64,000 nt of DNA, from assembly GCF_041296385.1 (NCBI RefSeq), contig NC_091013.1, forward strand, positions 35,314,001-35,378,000. The letters are read 5' to 3'. Positions within the stretch are counted from its first letter, which is position 1; every line of letters begins with the position of its first letter. Below are positions 26,346-38,290 of the stretch, piece after piece. The translations under genes and the position numbers were made by a program. Origin of the DNA: Aphelocoma coerulescens. Lineage: Eukaryota; Chordata; Aves; Passeriformes; Corvidae. The notes under the pieces were generated by a model. That model ran no database searches, was not told where the DNA came from, and saw only the letters and a list, made by a program, of their open reading frames with translations.

Positions 26346-29300
26346 TTTGCCACACCTTGCTTGGCCTCTGGCCCTCCCTGGACTGAGTCAGCTTGGTGCT
26401 GACACAGGTGCACTCAGGTGGGAGGTGGGCTGCAAACTGGTAATGTGGATCCATGGCAGTGGACTCAGGGAGTCCCTAGTCTCAGAGCCCCCTGCTTCTC
26501 CAAGAGAACAGCAACAGTCAGTTTCCCACCCATACAGCAAGTCAGCCTGAGCTGGAGCAGAAACCTTGGGCTGAAGAATAAAGGGTAATTAACACACTGT
26601 AGTTAGACAAAGGGGTCCAGTAGCCAACGTGTAGGTTAGAAAGCCAAAGCATACAAAGCCAGAAGAGTCATCCATAGCTGCAGCTAACGTATTACCTATG
26701 GTTCCTAATAACTTTGATTTTAACTGAGAGACTGATCAATTGCCAATTTAACCAACTGACTGATCAATCAAGTGTGTCTTGATTGCAGGGATGGTTAGGT
26801 GAGGAAAAAATACATCTGGTAGCAAGAAAATGCTGTAATTGCCTGGTGTTGGCTAGAGATGAGAGCTGGTTTTGAGCTGTGCATGGTTCTTGCTACAATT
26901 GTGTTGTGCAAGTGTTGAGTTCCATTTCTGCTGCTGACCTCTGATAATGAAGTAATTTGAATAAACATATTTTCCATTTCAAAGGAAAACCAAGCTTCTT
27001 CTCATCCTTTCTACAGAATACAACATTTTTCCATGAACTCCTTGACTTCATAACAGATCATTTTAGAATGATTTAGGCAATACAAATATAAAACAATTTA
27101 GGGATATAGTTTCATATTTCACACTAGTTTGGTTTTATTTTCATAGAGTCATGGTGAAAAGATACAGAATGGAATACTCTATATTTTCACAGAAAAGTAC
27201 CTTTTATGTATTGTGAGTTTTCTGCATTTGCTGCTCAAGATCGTCTTACTTTTCTTTTGTTAAATATCCAGTTTCCTTTGGAGGTCTTTTGAAGGTTCAG
27301 CTAGAAACAACTTTTTGTCGAGTTATTAAAGTATACACTTGACAGGAATAATCTATTGTGAGTAATGTGTAAATATTTTTTTCCTGTTATAGGCTGTTTA
27401 CAGGTTTAATGCTGGAGTATTTTATGCATACATAGATGTATTTTATATATACATTTTTGACATTTATGAGCTCCAAAATAATTTTCATTATTTTTAAAGC
27501 TATTTAGTGTGATAAAATAGAGAAATTCTTGTGATATAAATCAAACCTTTCCATAAAATTTAAACCAAACTGCTATGTGAGACTGGTCATAAATATATTG
27601 TAGGTCTTCACAACATTTGAAATTATGTACAGTATTATTTCTGACCTGAGAACAGAAAAAACAATATCTGTATTGCCACAGTATATATCACATTTAGCAT
27701 TGCTGCCTGTCCTCCAACATCAGCCGTGTTTTTCAGCACTCTCCATGGGTTTGTGATCAATGAAAATTACTTGAAAAGCCCCAAATAATATAGATGTCAC
27801 CACTGATATTTTTATGAATTATCACAAATTCTCCTCACTGCCAGAATGAAATCCCAATTTTTTGGATCTATGGAGACCTCATAGATTTCTGTTGATGAAG
27901 AGGAACTCTATCTTCATTAGCCTGGTATCTCAAGAGGTGCTACCACTTGCAGAGGTGCAGCACTATTGAGCAACTTCAGTGTCCATACTTCAACTGCAAG
28001 AAACTCTGTTTTCTCATCCACAGAAAATGTGCCAAAGCTACTTGAACTCTCTCAGATCACTCACAATGTCTTTTTAATATAGAAGTGTCCCTCAGAATTT
28101 GTTTGAGTTACACAGAACATAGCTACTTCTGGGAGGGAGGAAATCAGTGGGGAGATCAGCTGGATGTTTTTCTGTCTTGCCTGTTGCAATTGCCATCATT
28201 GCAACAACGTGGCTTTGAATTTCCGGGATCTGAACATCTAATCATGCCACAAGGCAATTTCAGCCATGCTGAGTCCGTGTGCAATTGGTTGTTTATTCCC
28301 CTTCAAAAAAGAAAGACGGAAGTACAGCAGCAGCTTTGGAATAAATGTAATATCATATCCCATCATCTTTGAAGAGGCAATACATAATTTTTGTGACAAT
28401 GGCACAACATTTATTCTGCTATTATTTTCCTGTAACTCCTCATCTAACCAATTTTTTTTCCGTTCTGTGTTGTTGACATTGAGCTGACCTTGATGATAGC
28501 TTTATTATGTGAGTAATATTTTTCAGCATGATCTTGTGCAATGAATAATGTCTCTTCTAACATTAAGAGTTGAAGATACGACCTTATACCACAAAGCCAT
28601 GAAATGGATTTGTATTTTGATAGAAGGAGTTAGTAAGTGAGTAGCATTTTATAAACCAGTATTTCTGCAATGAAAATGCTGACTATTTCAGAAATAATTT
28701 TAATATTTCTACAGCATCCTGAGTACACAAGCCTTCTCCACTGCAAGGCTTTCCTGTATAGGGTAGCTTCTACAGTAAATTCTTTTCATCTTGTCTTTGT
28801 TACATGTAATTCCCCCTCCTTTAACGCTAGTATGTGCAGGGGTTGTAAATAAGATTTGTCTTTTTTAAACAATCAGTCTAAGCATCAAAGTCTAAGCTCT
28901 CTTTTGTGCTGTCACCTACACAAAGGCAAAGTAACCTGTTGCATAGCTAACTTATTTCCAGTTTCTGAGTGTTTTTTTTTTTTTTCCTGGAAAAATAATT
29001 GAAGTTCATAACACAAAGCACTGTAAGGCAGTAAAGGAAATAATATAGAGACCTTTTAGGAGCATATACTTTGAGTAAGCACTTTCATTAGTGAATTCCT
29101 AGCCTTGTTAGTGGTGGTCTGTCTTTTGGATATTCCTCCTGCCCCCGTGATTGATTCATCAAAAGTCAAACCAGGCTTATCTGACACATAAACAAGGTAA
29201 ATTTTCACCTCTTCACTACATACAGATGTCTTTCGTATCACAACTGAGGTTGATTGGATTAAAGGGATCCTCTGCATTTTACAGCTGTGCTGCGGTTGTT

Positions 29301-32300
29301 CTGTGTACCTCATCTGGAATCTTGGGGCTTGGCAACATGGAGAATTTAGTGCACAAGCTATAGTGTTAACTTACAGATCCATAGTTGCTCTTTGCTGGTT
29401 CAGTGTGTGGACCATAAGTGCACATCAAGTGCAGGGGAGAATTATCCTGTCTCTGTGGGAGAAACATACCTTATAAATCATCATTATTAGGATATCTTCT
29501 AAAAGAACTTGAAAATGTCAGTGCTCAAAATGTCCTACTGGCTATTATACCTGGCAGGAGTAAGTTTGAAGGACCAAATTTTCCAAGATCAGTTTGTTCA
29601 ATGTAATTAAGACCATAATGAAATTTTTGGTGAGCTGTGGAGCTGCAATAGTCTTAATGAAGACAAGTAGATATACAAAAGACTTTATACTTGATCATTC
29701 TTGGTAAGTGTTAAATACTCCATCAATTTCCTTGGCTGTCAAAGGCATAAGATCTCAAGTATACCATATAGAAATATTTCAAAAAGCTAATTCATAGCTG
29801 TTCTGTAATTATTACTTACTGCAATATTAATGTGCCTAAGGTTCAGCAATGTCTTAGAACATCATTGCCTCAGCATTAGGTCTATCTGTCTCTCACTTGA
29901 TGGCTGGAAAAGAGATGTAATTCTTACTGCAAGCCAATATATATAGCATACATCATTAGGTAATGATCCACGTGAAGACTTGGTGCAGAGTTCTTAATAT
30001 GCTGTAAGTTGCATTCTAATTTACTCTGCAGTAACAAGAAAAAAGTGTTGGGTAGGCAAGCCTCACGTAACACCAGGAGCAGAACATCCTGAGTGTAAGG
30101 TTATATGTGTCCTGTATGTAGACTGCAAAAGAATTTAGCACAGCTTTTCACAGAAGGTTTACAATAAAAATATAATAAAGCTGATCACAGAATTTCTAAA
30201 ACTTGCTTCCCGTCCAGAAGCATACCTTTAGGAAGACAGAGAGTAGAGTTTTGCTATTTAATATTTTTGGGTCTTCATTGTTTATGGTTCCATTGAGACA
30301 AGATCTGGAGCTTTTGTGTGGAGCGCCTTCATTGCCTAAGGAATGGGAAGCTGTAGATAAAAGTGCAATCAGCAGGCAGTGGAGCATAGGCGGAGCTGGT
30401 GTGCCTTTTGCACCTGAGACTTCATAACAGAAGCAGCCATTTATACTCATCTAAAACTTTTCCAAACAGGAATCATATGATGTTTCCATACTCATTTTCT
30501 GACCTTAATAATGGTCTTTCAGAATGAGAAAGAGGTTTCAGAGAAGAAGTTTATGATTTATGTACAATTTCCCTGTTCTTCCTAGGGCAAGTCTTACAAG
30601 GTCAGATGCTCATGTGATGTTTTTATTAGTTGAACAGATGTACTTGCAGGTAGGAATAAATAGCCTTTTGACAGCTGATTTGGCTTCTTTTATTTATTAC
30701 TGCAAAATGATGTTGGAGAAGAGCTCATGAGAAAATGAAACAGGCTTTTACTGAAATTTTATTTATCTTCTAATAATTATTGTAAATAACCATTCTTTGT
30801 ATTTTTGATGACTTGTTTGCCTGAGTGAGCTTCCACAAATCCATCAGGCATGTGTGGCTGTGCACAAATATCTCTTGGACTCAGACAGCTGCCCAAGAAC
30901 AAGACACTCATCATCAGAGATGAGGGTGGGTAAATAAGGCTGAGGTGAGAGTGGGCAGTGGATCTCATCTAAGTGAAGCTTGGTCGTTCCATAACGAGTG
31001 CTAGCAGTGCTTTGACCATGGAGAGGTACTCCTGACTTACTCCCTCCACACCTCCTGTTTGCAGGACATGAATGTGGACCTAACAGGTATCAGCAAATGA
31101 ACGCCTGCTCTGGCTGCCTCTCCCATGAGTAGGGACAGTTAAGTTCAGGCTTTGTGGGAAAAACAGATCTAAGTATCAAGGTGTTTTCCCTTAACAAGAG
31201 CTTTCAGTCATCCTCCTACATGTGACAATGCTTCTGTGCAGCTCTGTGCCAGAGCTTTCTTCTGGTCTTCTTGCACTGCACATCAAGGCTTACCAGTACA
31301 TCTGCTCCATTCTGCTATGCCCCAGAAACTTGTGTAATAAGCCGTTATATGACTCAGGATGACACCACCAGCTGTGGCATGTTCTCACAAACTGTTTTGA
31401 ACTTATTTATTCAATTTAGCAAATTTGCTGGGTTTTATCTTGCTGATTGTGCTGTTCACCTGTGGAGTGTTTTTAAAGCTTATTTACCACTGTCCTGGTC
31501 ATTGTTGCATTTGTTTTTACTTTTATTAAATTCTGAAATTTGAGAAGAAGAAAATTCTGCACAAGTAGTTCTGACTTCCTTAGAGAGATTTTATTAAGCA
31601 TATAAATTTATGATGATTTATTTATGTTACTATAAACCCTAGTCACAGCTAGTTCTAAATGTAGATCTCTTCTTAATTTTTCTTATCTCTCTGGTCCTGT
31701 TCTCATTTTTCTTGCAGTAACATTAATCCTTTGACATGGGCATCATTAGTTTGCAGGACCTGTAAGAAAATTTCCTTTATGTCTGTGTACCGTGCAACAC
31801 TAATTCATCCATTGGTCTGATTGTCAGGGTTAATATGTTAGTATGAATAATGTTTGCTGAGAAACATCTGCATTATTAAAGATTATGAATAAACTGAAAT
31901 GAGGGCAATTTATCTGTTGAAGAATAGCAGTACATTTCATGAAACAGCCTTCCATTTGAATGATAACCTGGAAAGGGGACAGTGCTGCTCTGCTGGAGTG
32001 AGGGCTCCCATGGAAAAGTGTCCAGGGTGCTGTTGGAAAACTGGGGCGTTCTGCATCCAATTCACACAAACTTATTTAAAAGTCTTCCTCAGACGAAGTT
32101 TCAGACCCAGAAGCTTCAGATCTAGCAGCTTATCCTGCTACTTGCCTGCCATTTCAAGAGCAGGCAGGTAACCTTGGTAGCTCTGTTGATGGAAATCTGG
32201 GGCCAAAAGGCCCTGGGAAAGTCCATGCTGCAACAGCTCAGTGAGACAAGCTCTGGAGGAGCACCTGACCATCACACCTCTCATATTTCCAGCGCATGAA

Positions 32301-35300
32301 AAAGCTCAAACACATGTACATAATCCTATGTAATGGAAAGACACACTGAGAAGAATATTTTAAATGTGATGAGAACATTTAATCTAAACACATACATACA
32401 AACAGAGGCCACATCTCTCTGTGTGGTAGCTGGGCAGGCTGGATTCTGTGAAAGCTGTACACAGAATGAACTGTGGAAGGTCCTGGCCTGGTATAACCAA
32501 GTACTTGATTAAATTCTTCACTTGGACATCTCTCTCATGGACAAAGCAGTCTGTATTATAGAGCAAGAAGGGATAATTTTACCCTTTTATTGAAGACCAA
32601 CCAAGGACTTAAAAAATAATTAGGCTGGCAGACTTATAAATGGATGTGGAACTTTGCCAGGTGTGACTACTGATATATCTTTACAAAATAATCTTCAAGA
32701 TCAGTCAGACCAATTACCAAGTGAACATTTCAGCGAGCATTACATGATTATATTTTCCATTTGTTTTCCATGTCATCTTATATCCTTCCCATGGGAGTCA
32801 ACCTTATATGACCCACCATTAACACCAGGTAGATGAAAGATAATTAAAACAAAAATGTAATTGCTGTTTGCAGGAGTATGCATTATATTCTGTAAGTAGA
32901 GTACACCTCTGATTTCTTTATATCCTACTGAGTATGCATTATAAGCCTAGAGACCAAAGGTGTAGCATAGGATTAAAAGATTTGTTATATCACCTTATGT
33001 TTGCCCTCTTCTGACCCCAGTGTATTTATAATTGTCTGCTATGTTACCCAATAACCTGTTTTAATCATGACAAAACATTAATCAATTAAACACAAATTAG
33101 ACAGGCCTATAGGTTTTTTCCCCTTCTTTCCTCCCTCCCCCCCACCCCGCTTCACTATTCTGCATTTCAGTGTCTGAAACATTCTACTTGTATTTAATAT
33201 GAATCACTGTTGCTGTTGGAAACTGTGGAATGGCTGCCTGTGAGCCTTCCTCTTTGCTGTCTTAGAACTCTATATTAAAAATGTTCTATTACTTTATGGG
33301 CCAAAATTTCTAGTGGAAGAATTTAACTGACATCAGTAGAATTATGCCAGCATATAATTTTCCCTTAATATCAGGCTAGCATCAAATACCCTTACAAAAT
33401 CAAAGTCAACACAGAACAGTCTTGTTTCTGTCTGTTCTGTGTTACTGTGTACATGGAGTTACTTTGCAACTGTATTATTGAATATCCATGAGAGTCAGAA
33501 GGCATTCACATGTTGGTTGCAAGTAGTTCTTATTTCTAATATGAGAATCATAAAGCAACACAAGAATGTCTTTTGCTGGTTGTCTCAGTTATTGTTGATT
33601 CCATGGAACATAGCAATAAATTAGTGTGGCTGAGAGTAGGTCATGTCCCATGCCGAGATTTCAAATGTCAAACTCAAAGGTTTTGAACTTCATTGAGTTC
33701 TCAACACAAAAGAATTTTAGAAAGTAAAGAACTTGATTGAGTTACTAGTATCAGTTAGACCTAGATTGTGAGTTTTCTTCATTTTAGACAGTGAAATTTC
33801 TGATTCCTTTTTCATCATTAATACCCAAATATACTCATGGCATTAAAAAGCTAGAATAATTTCTTTAAAATTTTTGAAATAAACCAAATTTTTTCATCTG
33901 AAAAAATCTTATAGATTTTATTACAAAGTTGCTCCAGTTATGTATTTAATAATTATTTGCACACAGTTGTTGTATCCCTTGCAATATTTTCTTTAACAAT
34001 TTTAAAATTAGGATTATCTGACTGTGCACCACCAGTATTCACATTATATTTTTTCAGCCACGCAGTAGGAGCTTTTGCAAGCAAGTAGTCTTGATAATAT
34101 GATCACAAGTAATTGTCCAAGCCCTCAAAAACAACTGATACAATGAGACAAAGGATATCGAGCACTGCAAAAATCACAAATGAAACTTATTTTAACCACT
34201 TCTGGTTAAGACCTATTGAACATTACATGGAAATTACAGAAGAACGGACTGCATAATAAGAAAGTGCCTCCCTTTCCTTGCCTATGCCTTCTGAAGAGTT
34301 CACAGCTATCTATCTCAGCATTCCATTTGTGGGAGTCATCTCACCACATTTCCATGATTGTGTCACAGCCTTCCTGCTGCACCAGGGCTTTCATCTCTTC
34401 CTGTTTGTTGCTCATGCTGAGTATATTGGTGTAGATGCAGGTGTCCAGTTTTTATATCTGAGTCAGATGCTGGATGTTGAAACAGGTGAGGAAGGCACAG
34501 CCTCTCCACAGAGTCTGTCAGCTGTACTATCAACATGGCATATCCAATCTGAGAAACTGGAGGCAAAGTGGTGAGGACATTTGATAATATGGAATATTTC
34601 TTGTGAGATGTCAATGAATGATACCATTACCTATCCATGTAAAGATCTGTAACATTCTTGAATATGCTTTAACTGGAAAATGTTTTATCAGCTGGATGGA
34701 TGGCTCTGTGTAAGAAAGGGAGTGTTCTAGCTAAGCTACCCTGATTGATATTTAATTTGAAGGAACATCAGGACCTTAACTGTCTCATTGCGCATTTAGT
34801 ATCCAAAGACATGATGCAGAGAGGAAATAGTACTAAAATTACATGTGATCTCACCCCATAAGCTAATTTTTTATTGGCTAAAATAGCCAGAGGGAAAGTT
34901 TTTAAAAGAAGGGGACAGATTGTATAGTAAAAAGAGAAGGGAGAAAAATATGCACAGAAAGCACCTCAGTGATATCAGCTCCCCAGGGTGAAACAAGGAG
35001 ATAATTAGTATTATTTTCTGCCCTTGGATGTCCCTTATAGGACTGAGACACTAAATCCACCATTTAGGAACCTTTTTCTCAGATACAGTTTAATTTTACA
35101 ATGTATTAGATTTTACTGCTGAAACTTTCAATTGAGTTTATAACCTGTTAATTTAGACTTTCTCTTTTGCTTTGCAAGAGTAAACAGCCTGTTTTTCTTT
35201 TGTTGTGCTTGTCTCATTTTTCAAGTGAGTCCAGAGTAATTTAACTCATTTAACCTGTTCTTACTTCCAAAAAGAGACTGCATAGAAAGTGAAATACAGA

Positions 35301-35946
35301 GTGCAGTCGTTTTTGGAGCCCGCAATAAGTATGGAAAACACAGGAGCTGTTTTTCATAAAGCTGTGAGAGTCAGCTCAGATCCAGCAAAATTCTGGGAGA
35401 AACTCTCTTTGGTGAATTTAATCCAAGGAGCAGGCTTGTCTGTGCAAGATGGTCCTTGGCTTCAGGTAGCTCCCAGCTATTAGAGGTAGCACTGGCATTT
35501 GGCTTTGCATCTTTCAAACTGAGGGCTGAATCAGTGGTTTGGCAGGATTCAGGTTGCTGCTGCACTCCAGCTTCAGCTCTCACAGCCCACAGAGCAGGTG
35601 GTCCAAGAGTTAATGGAGCTGGGGAATTTTGAAGTGCCCAAGCAGAGGCATATGCTGTTGAACAGCTGGAATCAGATTCATTTCAGCAGGCTGATGAAAG
35701 AAGACACACTCTGCTCTTGAGGGGCTGTCCAAACTGATAGAGCTCGTAGCAACCTTTTGCAGAGGGACCTGGACAAACTGCCACAGTCACAAGCAGCAAG
35801 AATGATGGAAAGACAAATAAAGAGCTTAGCTTACACTGGAACACACCCATGTCTTCAAACTGCTTTGTTTGCTGGAAATTCTGAAAAATAACTTTCTGTA
35901 ATGGCACGAGACCTGAGTCTTCAGTCACAAAAACCAGGTGTACCAC

Positions 35947-36461
35947 TGTTGCCTTTTCTTGGTCTTAAAATTAAGAGCCAGACACAGTTAAGAGGAAGAG
36001 GGGTTTTTATTTCAGTATTTATTTAAGGGTCCTTAAGGTGCACGACTTTGTCCAGGTGGAATGCGCCGAAAGGCACCCCGAAAATGCACACACAGGATGG
36101 ATTGCATACACAGTTTATAGACCTTGCAAAGTAGCACATCTATCAAAGATTCCCCAATGAGAGGCTTGAATGAATAGCATGATATCCACCCATCCTAAGG
36201 AATTCCCCCCTGGATGGACTATCTTAATTTACAGGATGTGTTCTAGAGAGGACCTTGGTTTCTCAGGATAGCATAGGGCTTTCTGGCCCCAACTGTGAGG
36301 CCTCCAGGATGTTTGGTCTCCTGGCTTAATGCAATATTTAAGTTATCAGGCTTAAAGAATTATAAGTATGTGGGCTAAAAGCACAGAGGATACATAAAAG
36401 CTATATGAAAGCGTATATAAAAGGGGTATAAAAGAAAATGCGAAAAATCATCATGGCATCA
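35947..36461 (-). mobile_element. Solo LTR of an avian endogenous retrovirus
   Basis: Read on the minus strand, this has the organisation of a retroviral LTR. It begins TGATGCCATGATGATTTTTCGC, contains AATAAA polyadenylation signals (complements at 36006-36011 and 36018-36023) near its 3' side, and ends with GGCAACA. The ends are TG...CA. A 4-bp CCAC flanks both sides (35943-35946 and 36462-36465), a possible target duplication that would suit an ERV1-type integrase. An alternative end at 36469 gives TGT...ACA ends without a matching duplication. The sequence resembles an LTR family I recall from songbird genomes. Neither flank shows a primer-binding site, polypurine tract or gag/pol similarity, so it looks solo. 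Confidence 0.75.
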
Positions 36462-36469
36462 CCACCACA

Positions 36470-37479
36470 AAGTTTTTCTGCGAGCCTTCTCCTCATCTTC
36501 CACCAGCAGAGCAGTTTGACCAAGATCAAAAATATTTTGGAGGCAGGTGCTGAGCAAGCCCTTTTATTCTCCTGTCTGAAGAAAGACATTGAACCATACA
36601 GTTGAACAGGTGTCAGTGACTAAGTTTTAAACAGACTATCACTACTGTCAGAAAACAGAAGATCATTTTCTTTAGAGAGACAAAATATTAAGAGACATAA
36701 ACGTACAATGCAGTTTATTCAATGCTCTGAATCATGAATACATACAGGAAAAGAGAAATCTTATTTTTCAATTTGATTCCAATGGAGAAGGAACTTGCTG
36801 CTACTGAAAAGCCTGAGGATATATAATCAAGCCAGCAGAATTGCTCCTGAGACAGCATGCTATCAAACATGCTACACATCCAAATTTAATAGTGAATAGT
36901 CTTTAGATTGCTTAACAAAGCAACCTTGAAATGTGTGAAATTCAAAACTATTCTGAAAAGGCATGTTTGAACAGTGCAGGAGAGATAAGAATCTGGTTTC
37001 TACTGCAAGACCATATATCAAAAAGGATGATTACACAGTAGGGCACCTTTCTAATAAGGAAACAAGTAGAAAACAATCACTGAGATGTAGCGTCTGCCTG
37101 AATGAGCATTGAATTTGCTTAGCAATACTTTGTTTGCTTTATTGCAGACATATGTTAGAACTAACTTAACTCTTCCCTGGGCTAGAGAAATGACTCTATC
37201 ATCCCATGAAGCCCTTTCCAGGAGGACTTTCCTTTGATCCTCTGAGGTTTTTAGGTAAATGAAGAGGAATGCCTGTATGAAATGGTCTCAAGTGACTCTG
37301 AGATTGGATCTGATCAGAGACACACAGGGATTTTTTGTGTCAGATCATCTGAAAGTGGGGTTGTACAGATCACATTTAATTAATGGTTCCAGTAGAAGAG
37401 TTTACCCAGCTTCTGGATATGCAACAGAGTGTGTTCTCTACCCATGGGAAAGTAGAAATAGCTTTTCATGAGAGATTAC
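36470..37479. other. Unique spacer between LTR and CR1
   Basis: No gene is recognised. The part from about 37259 may be a more diverged leftward extension of the following CR1 element, because its open frame runs toward it, but I cannot match it confidently. No retroviral internal sequence is visible beside the LTR. Confidence 0.45.
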
Positions 37480-38290
37480 CAGACTGCAGGCTAAGAACTC
37501 TTTAGAAAGGACATTCAAGGAGGGAGGGTGAGGAAGGCTTGCCCCGTTTGTAGAAGAATGGATGGACTGCACAGAGTTGTCTTTGAGAAAGTAGCGACAA
37601 CTGACATGGACAAGACTAAGGTACTCAACAATGCTTTTGGCCTCAGTTTTCAAAGGTAATTTCTATTGCCATATATCTCAAGGCCCTGGACCTCAAGGCA
37701 GGGACTAAAAGAAGATCACCCACATAACCACAACATACATAAACCCTTGGGACCTGATGAGATGCATTCAAGGGTCCTGAGGGAAGCGTCTCATGTGTTT
37801 GCCAAGTCACCCTTTGTCATATTTGAAAAGTTGTATCAATCAGGCAAAGTCCCCAGGGACTGGCAAAAGAGAAACTTCACACAACTTTTAGAAACAGTAA
37901 AAACTATGATGCTGGCAGCTACAGACCTGTCATCTTAAACCTTGTGCCCAGTAAGATCACTGATCCTCTTGGAAGACATGTCAAAACTTTTAGAAGACTG
38001 GCAGGTGATAAGAGATAACCAACGTGACTTCCCCAAGGGCAAATTGTGTCCCACTAAACTAGTTGCCTTCCATGATGGAGTGACAAGGGAACATCAGTAA
38101 ACAAGGGAAGAGCTACTGATATCATCTACCTGAAATTCTGCAAGATCTTTGATTCTCTCCCATACCATATTCTAAACTAGAAAAATTTAGGCTTGATGGA
38201 TGAAAAATAAATTGTCTGGATGAAAGTGTCCAAAAAGCTGTAGTCAATGGCTTGATGTCCAACTGGAAATCAGTAACTATAATGTAGAAA
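37480..38290 (+). mobile_element. CR1 LINE fragment, ORF2 endonuclease scrap plus reverse transcriptase
   Basis: The left part (37480-37580) resembles the region around the CR1 endonuclease. It is joined, with most of the intervening sequence missing, to a long reverse-transcriptase segment that follows the CR1 order: N-terminal fingers block (HK..GPDEMH..VLRE), IFEK..QSG.VP.DW block, SYRP block, QRDFPKGK block and the A-motif block near 38118-38160. It ends abruptly near 38290 before the FADD motif and without the 3' tail, so it is internally deleted and truncated at both ends. Divergence indicates an old insertion. It runs opposite to the other reverse-transcriptase fragment in the window. 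Confidence 0.88.
37714..38170 (+). pseudogene. Broken CR1 reverse-transcriptase remnant
   Basis: Three frames must be followed to trace the reverse transcriptase. The first keeps GPDEMHSRVLRE and VIFEKLYQSGKVPRDW and then shifts near 37900; SYRPVIL continues in another frame. A further shift and a stop occur near 38095, after which DIIYLKFCKIFDSLPYHIL is readable. In intact CR1 the A motif has aspartate after YL (YLDF); here the codon at 38133-38135 is AAA (lysine), which would remove a catalytic metal ligand. The frameshifts, stops and this substitution make it a dead copy. Confidence 0.88.

Larger units (their letters stand above)
20966..35946. other. Fifteen-kilobase stretch without recognised genes or transposons
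   Basis: I find no confident coding exon or repeat body. Frames of 115-135 codons (23391-23741, 24278-24685, 26164-26550) lack recognisable domains. The 24278 frame stops inside a GTAAGT at 24683-24688, which could be a splice donor, but the upstream peptide matches nothing I know. The segments 27050-27700 and 22380-22860 are particularly AT-rich. A pyrimidine-rich C-tract lies near 33120-33150. Inverted and tandem repeats inside are listed separately. Confidence 0.55.

Noticed and set aside
35755..35785. CR1-like phrase CAGAGGGACCTGGACAAACTG
   Set aside because: Only about 20 bases match a CR1 block and the flanks do not, so it was not called as an element.
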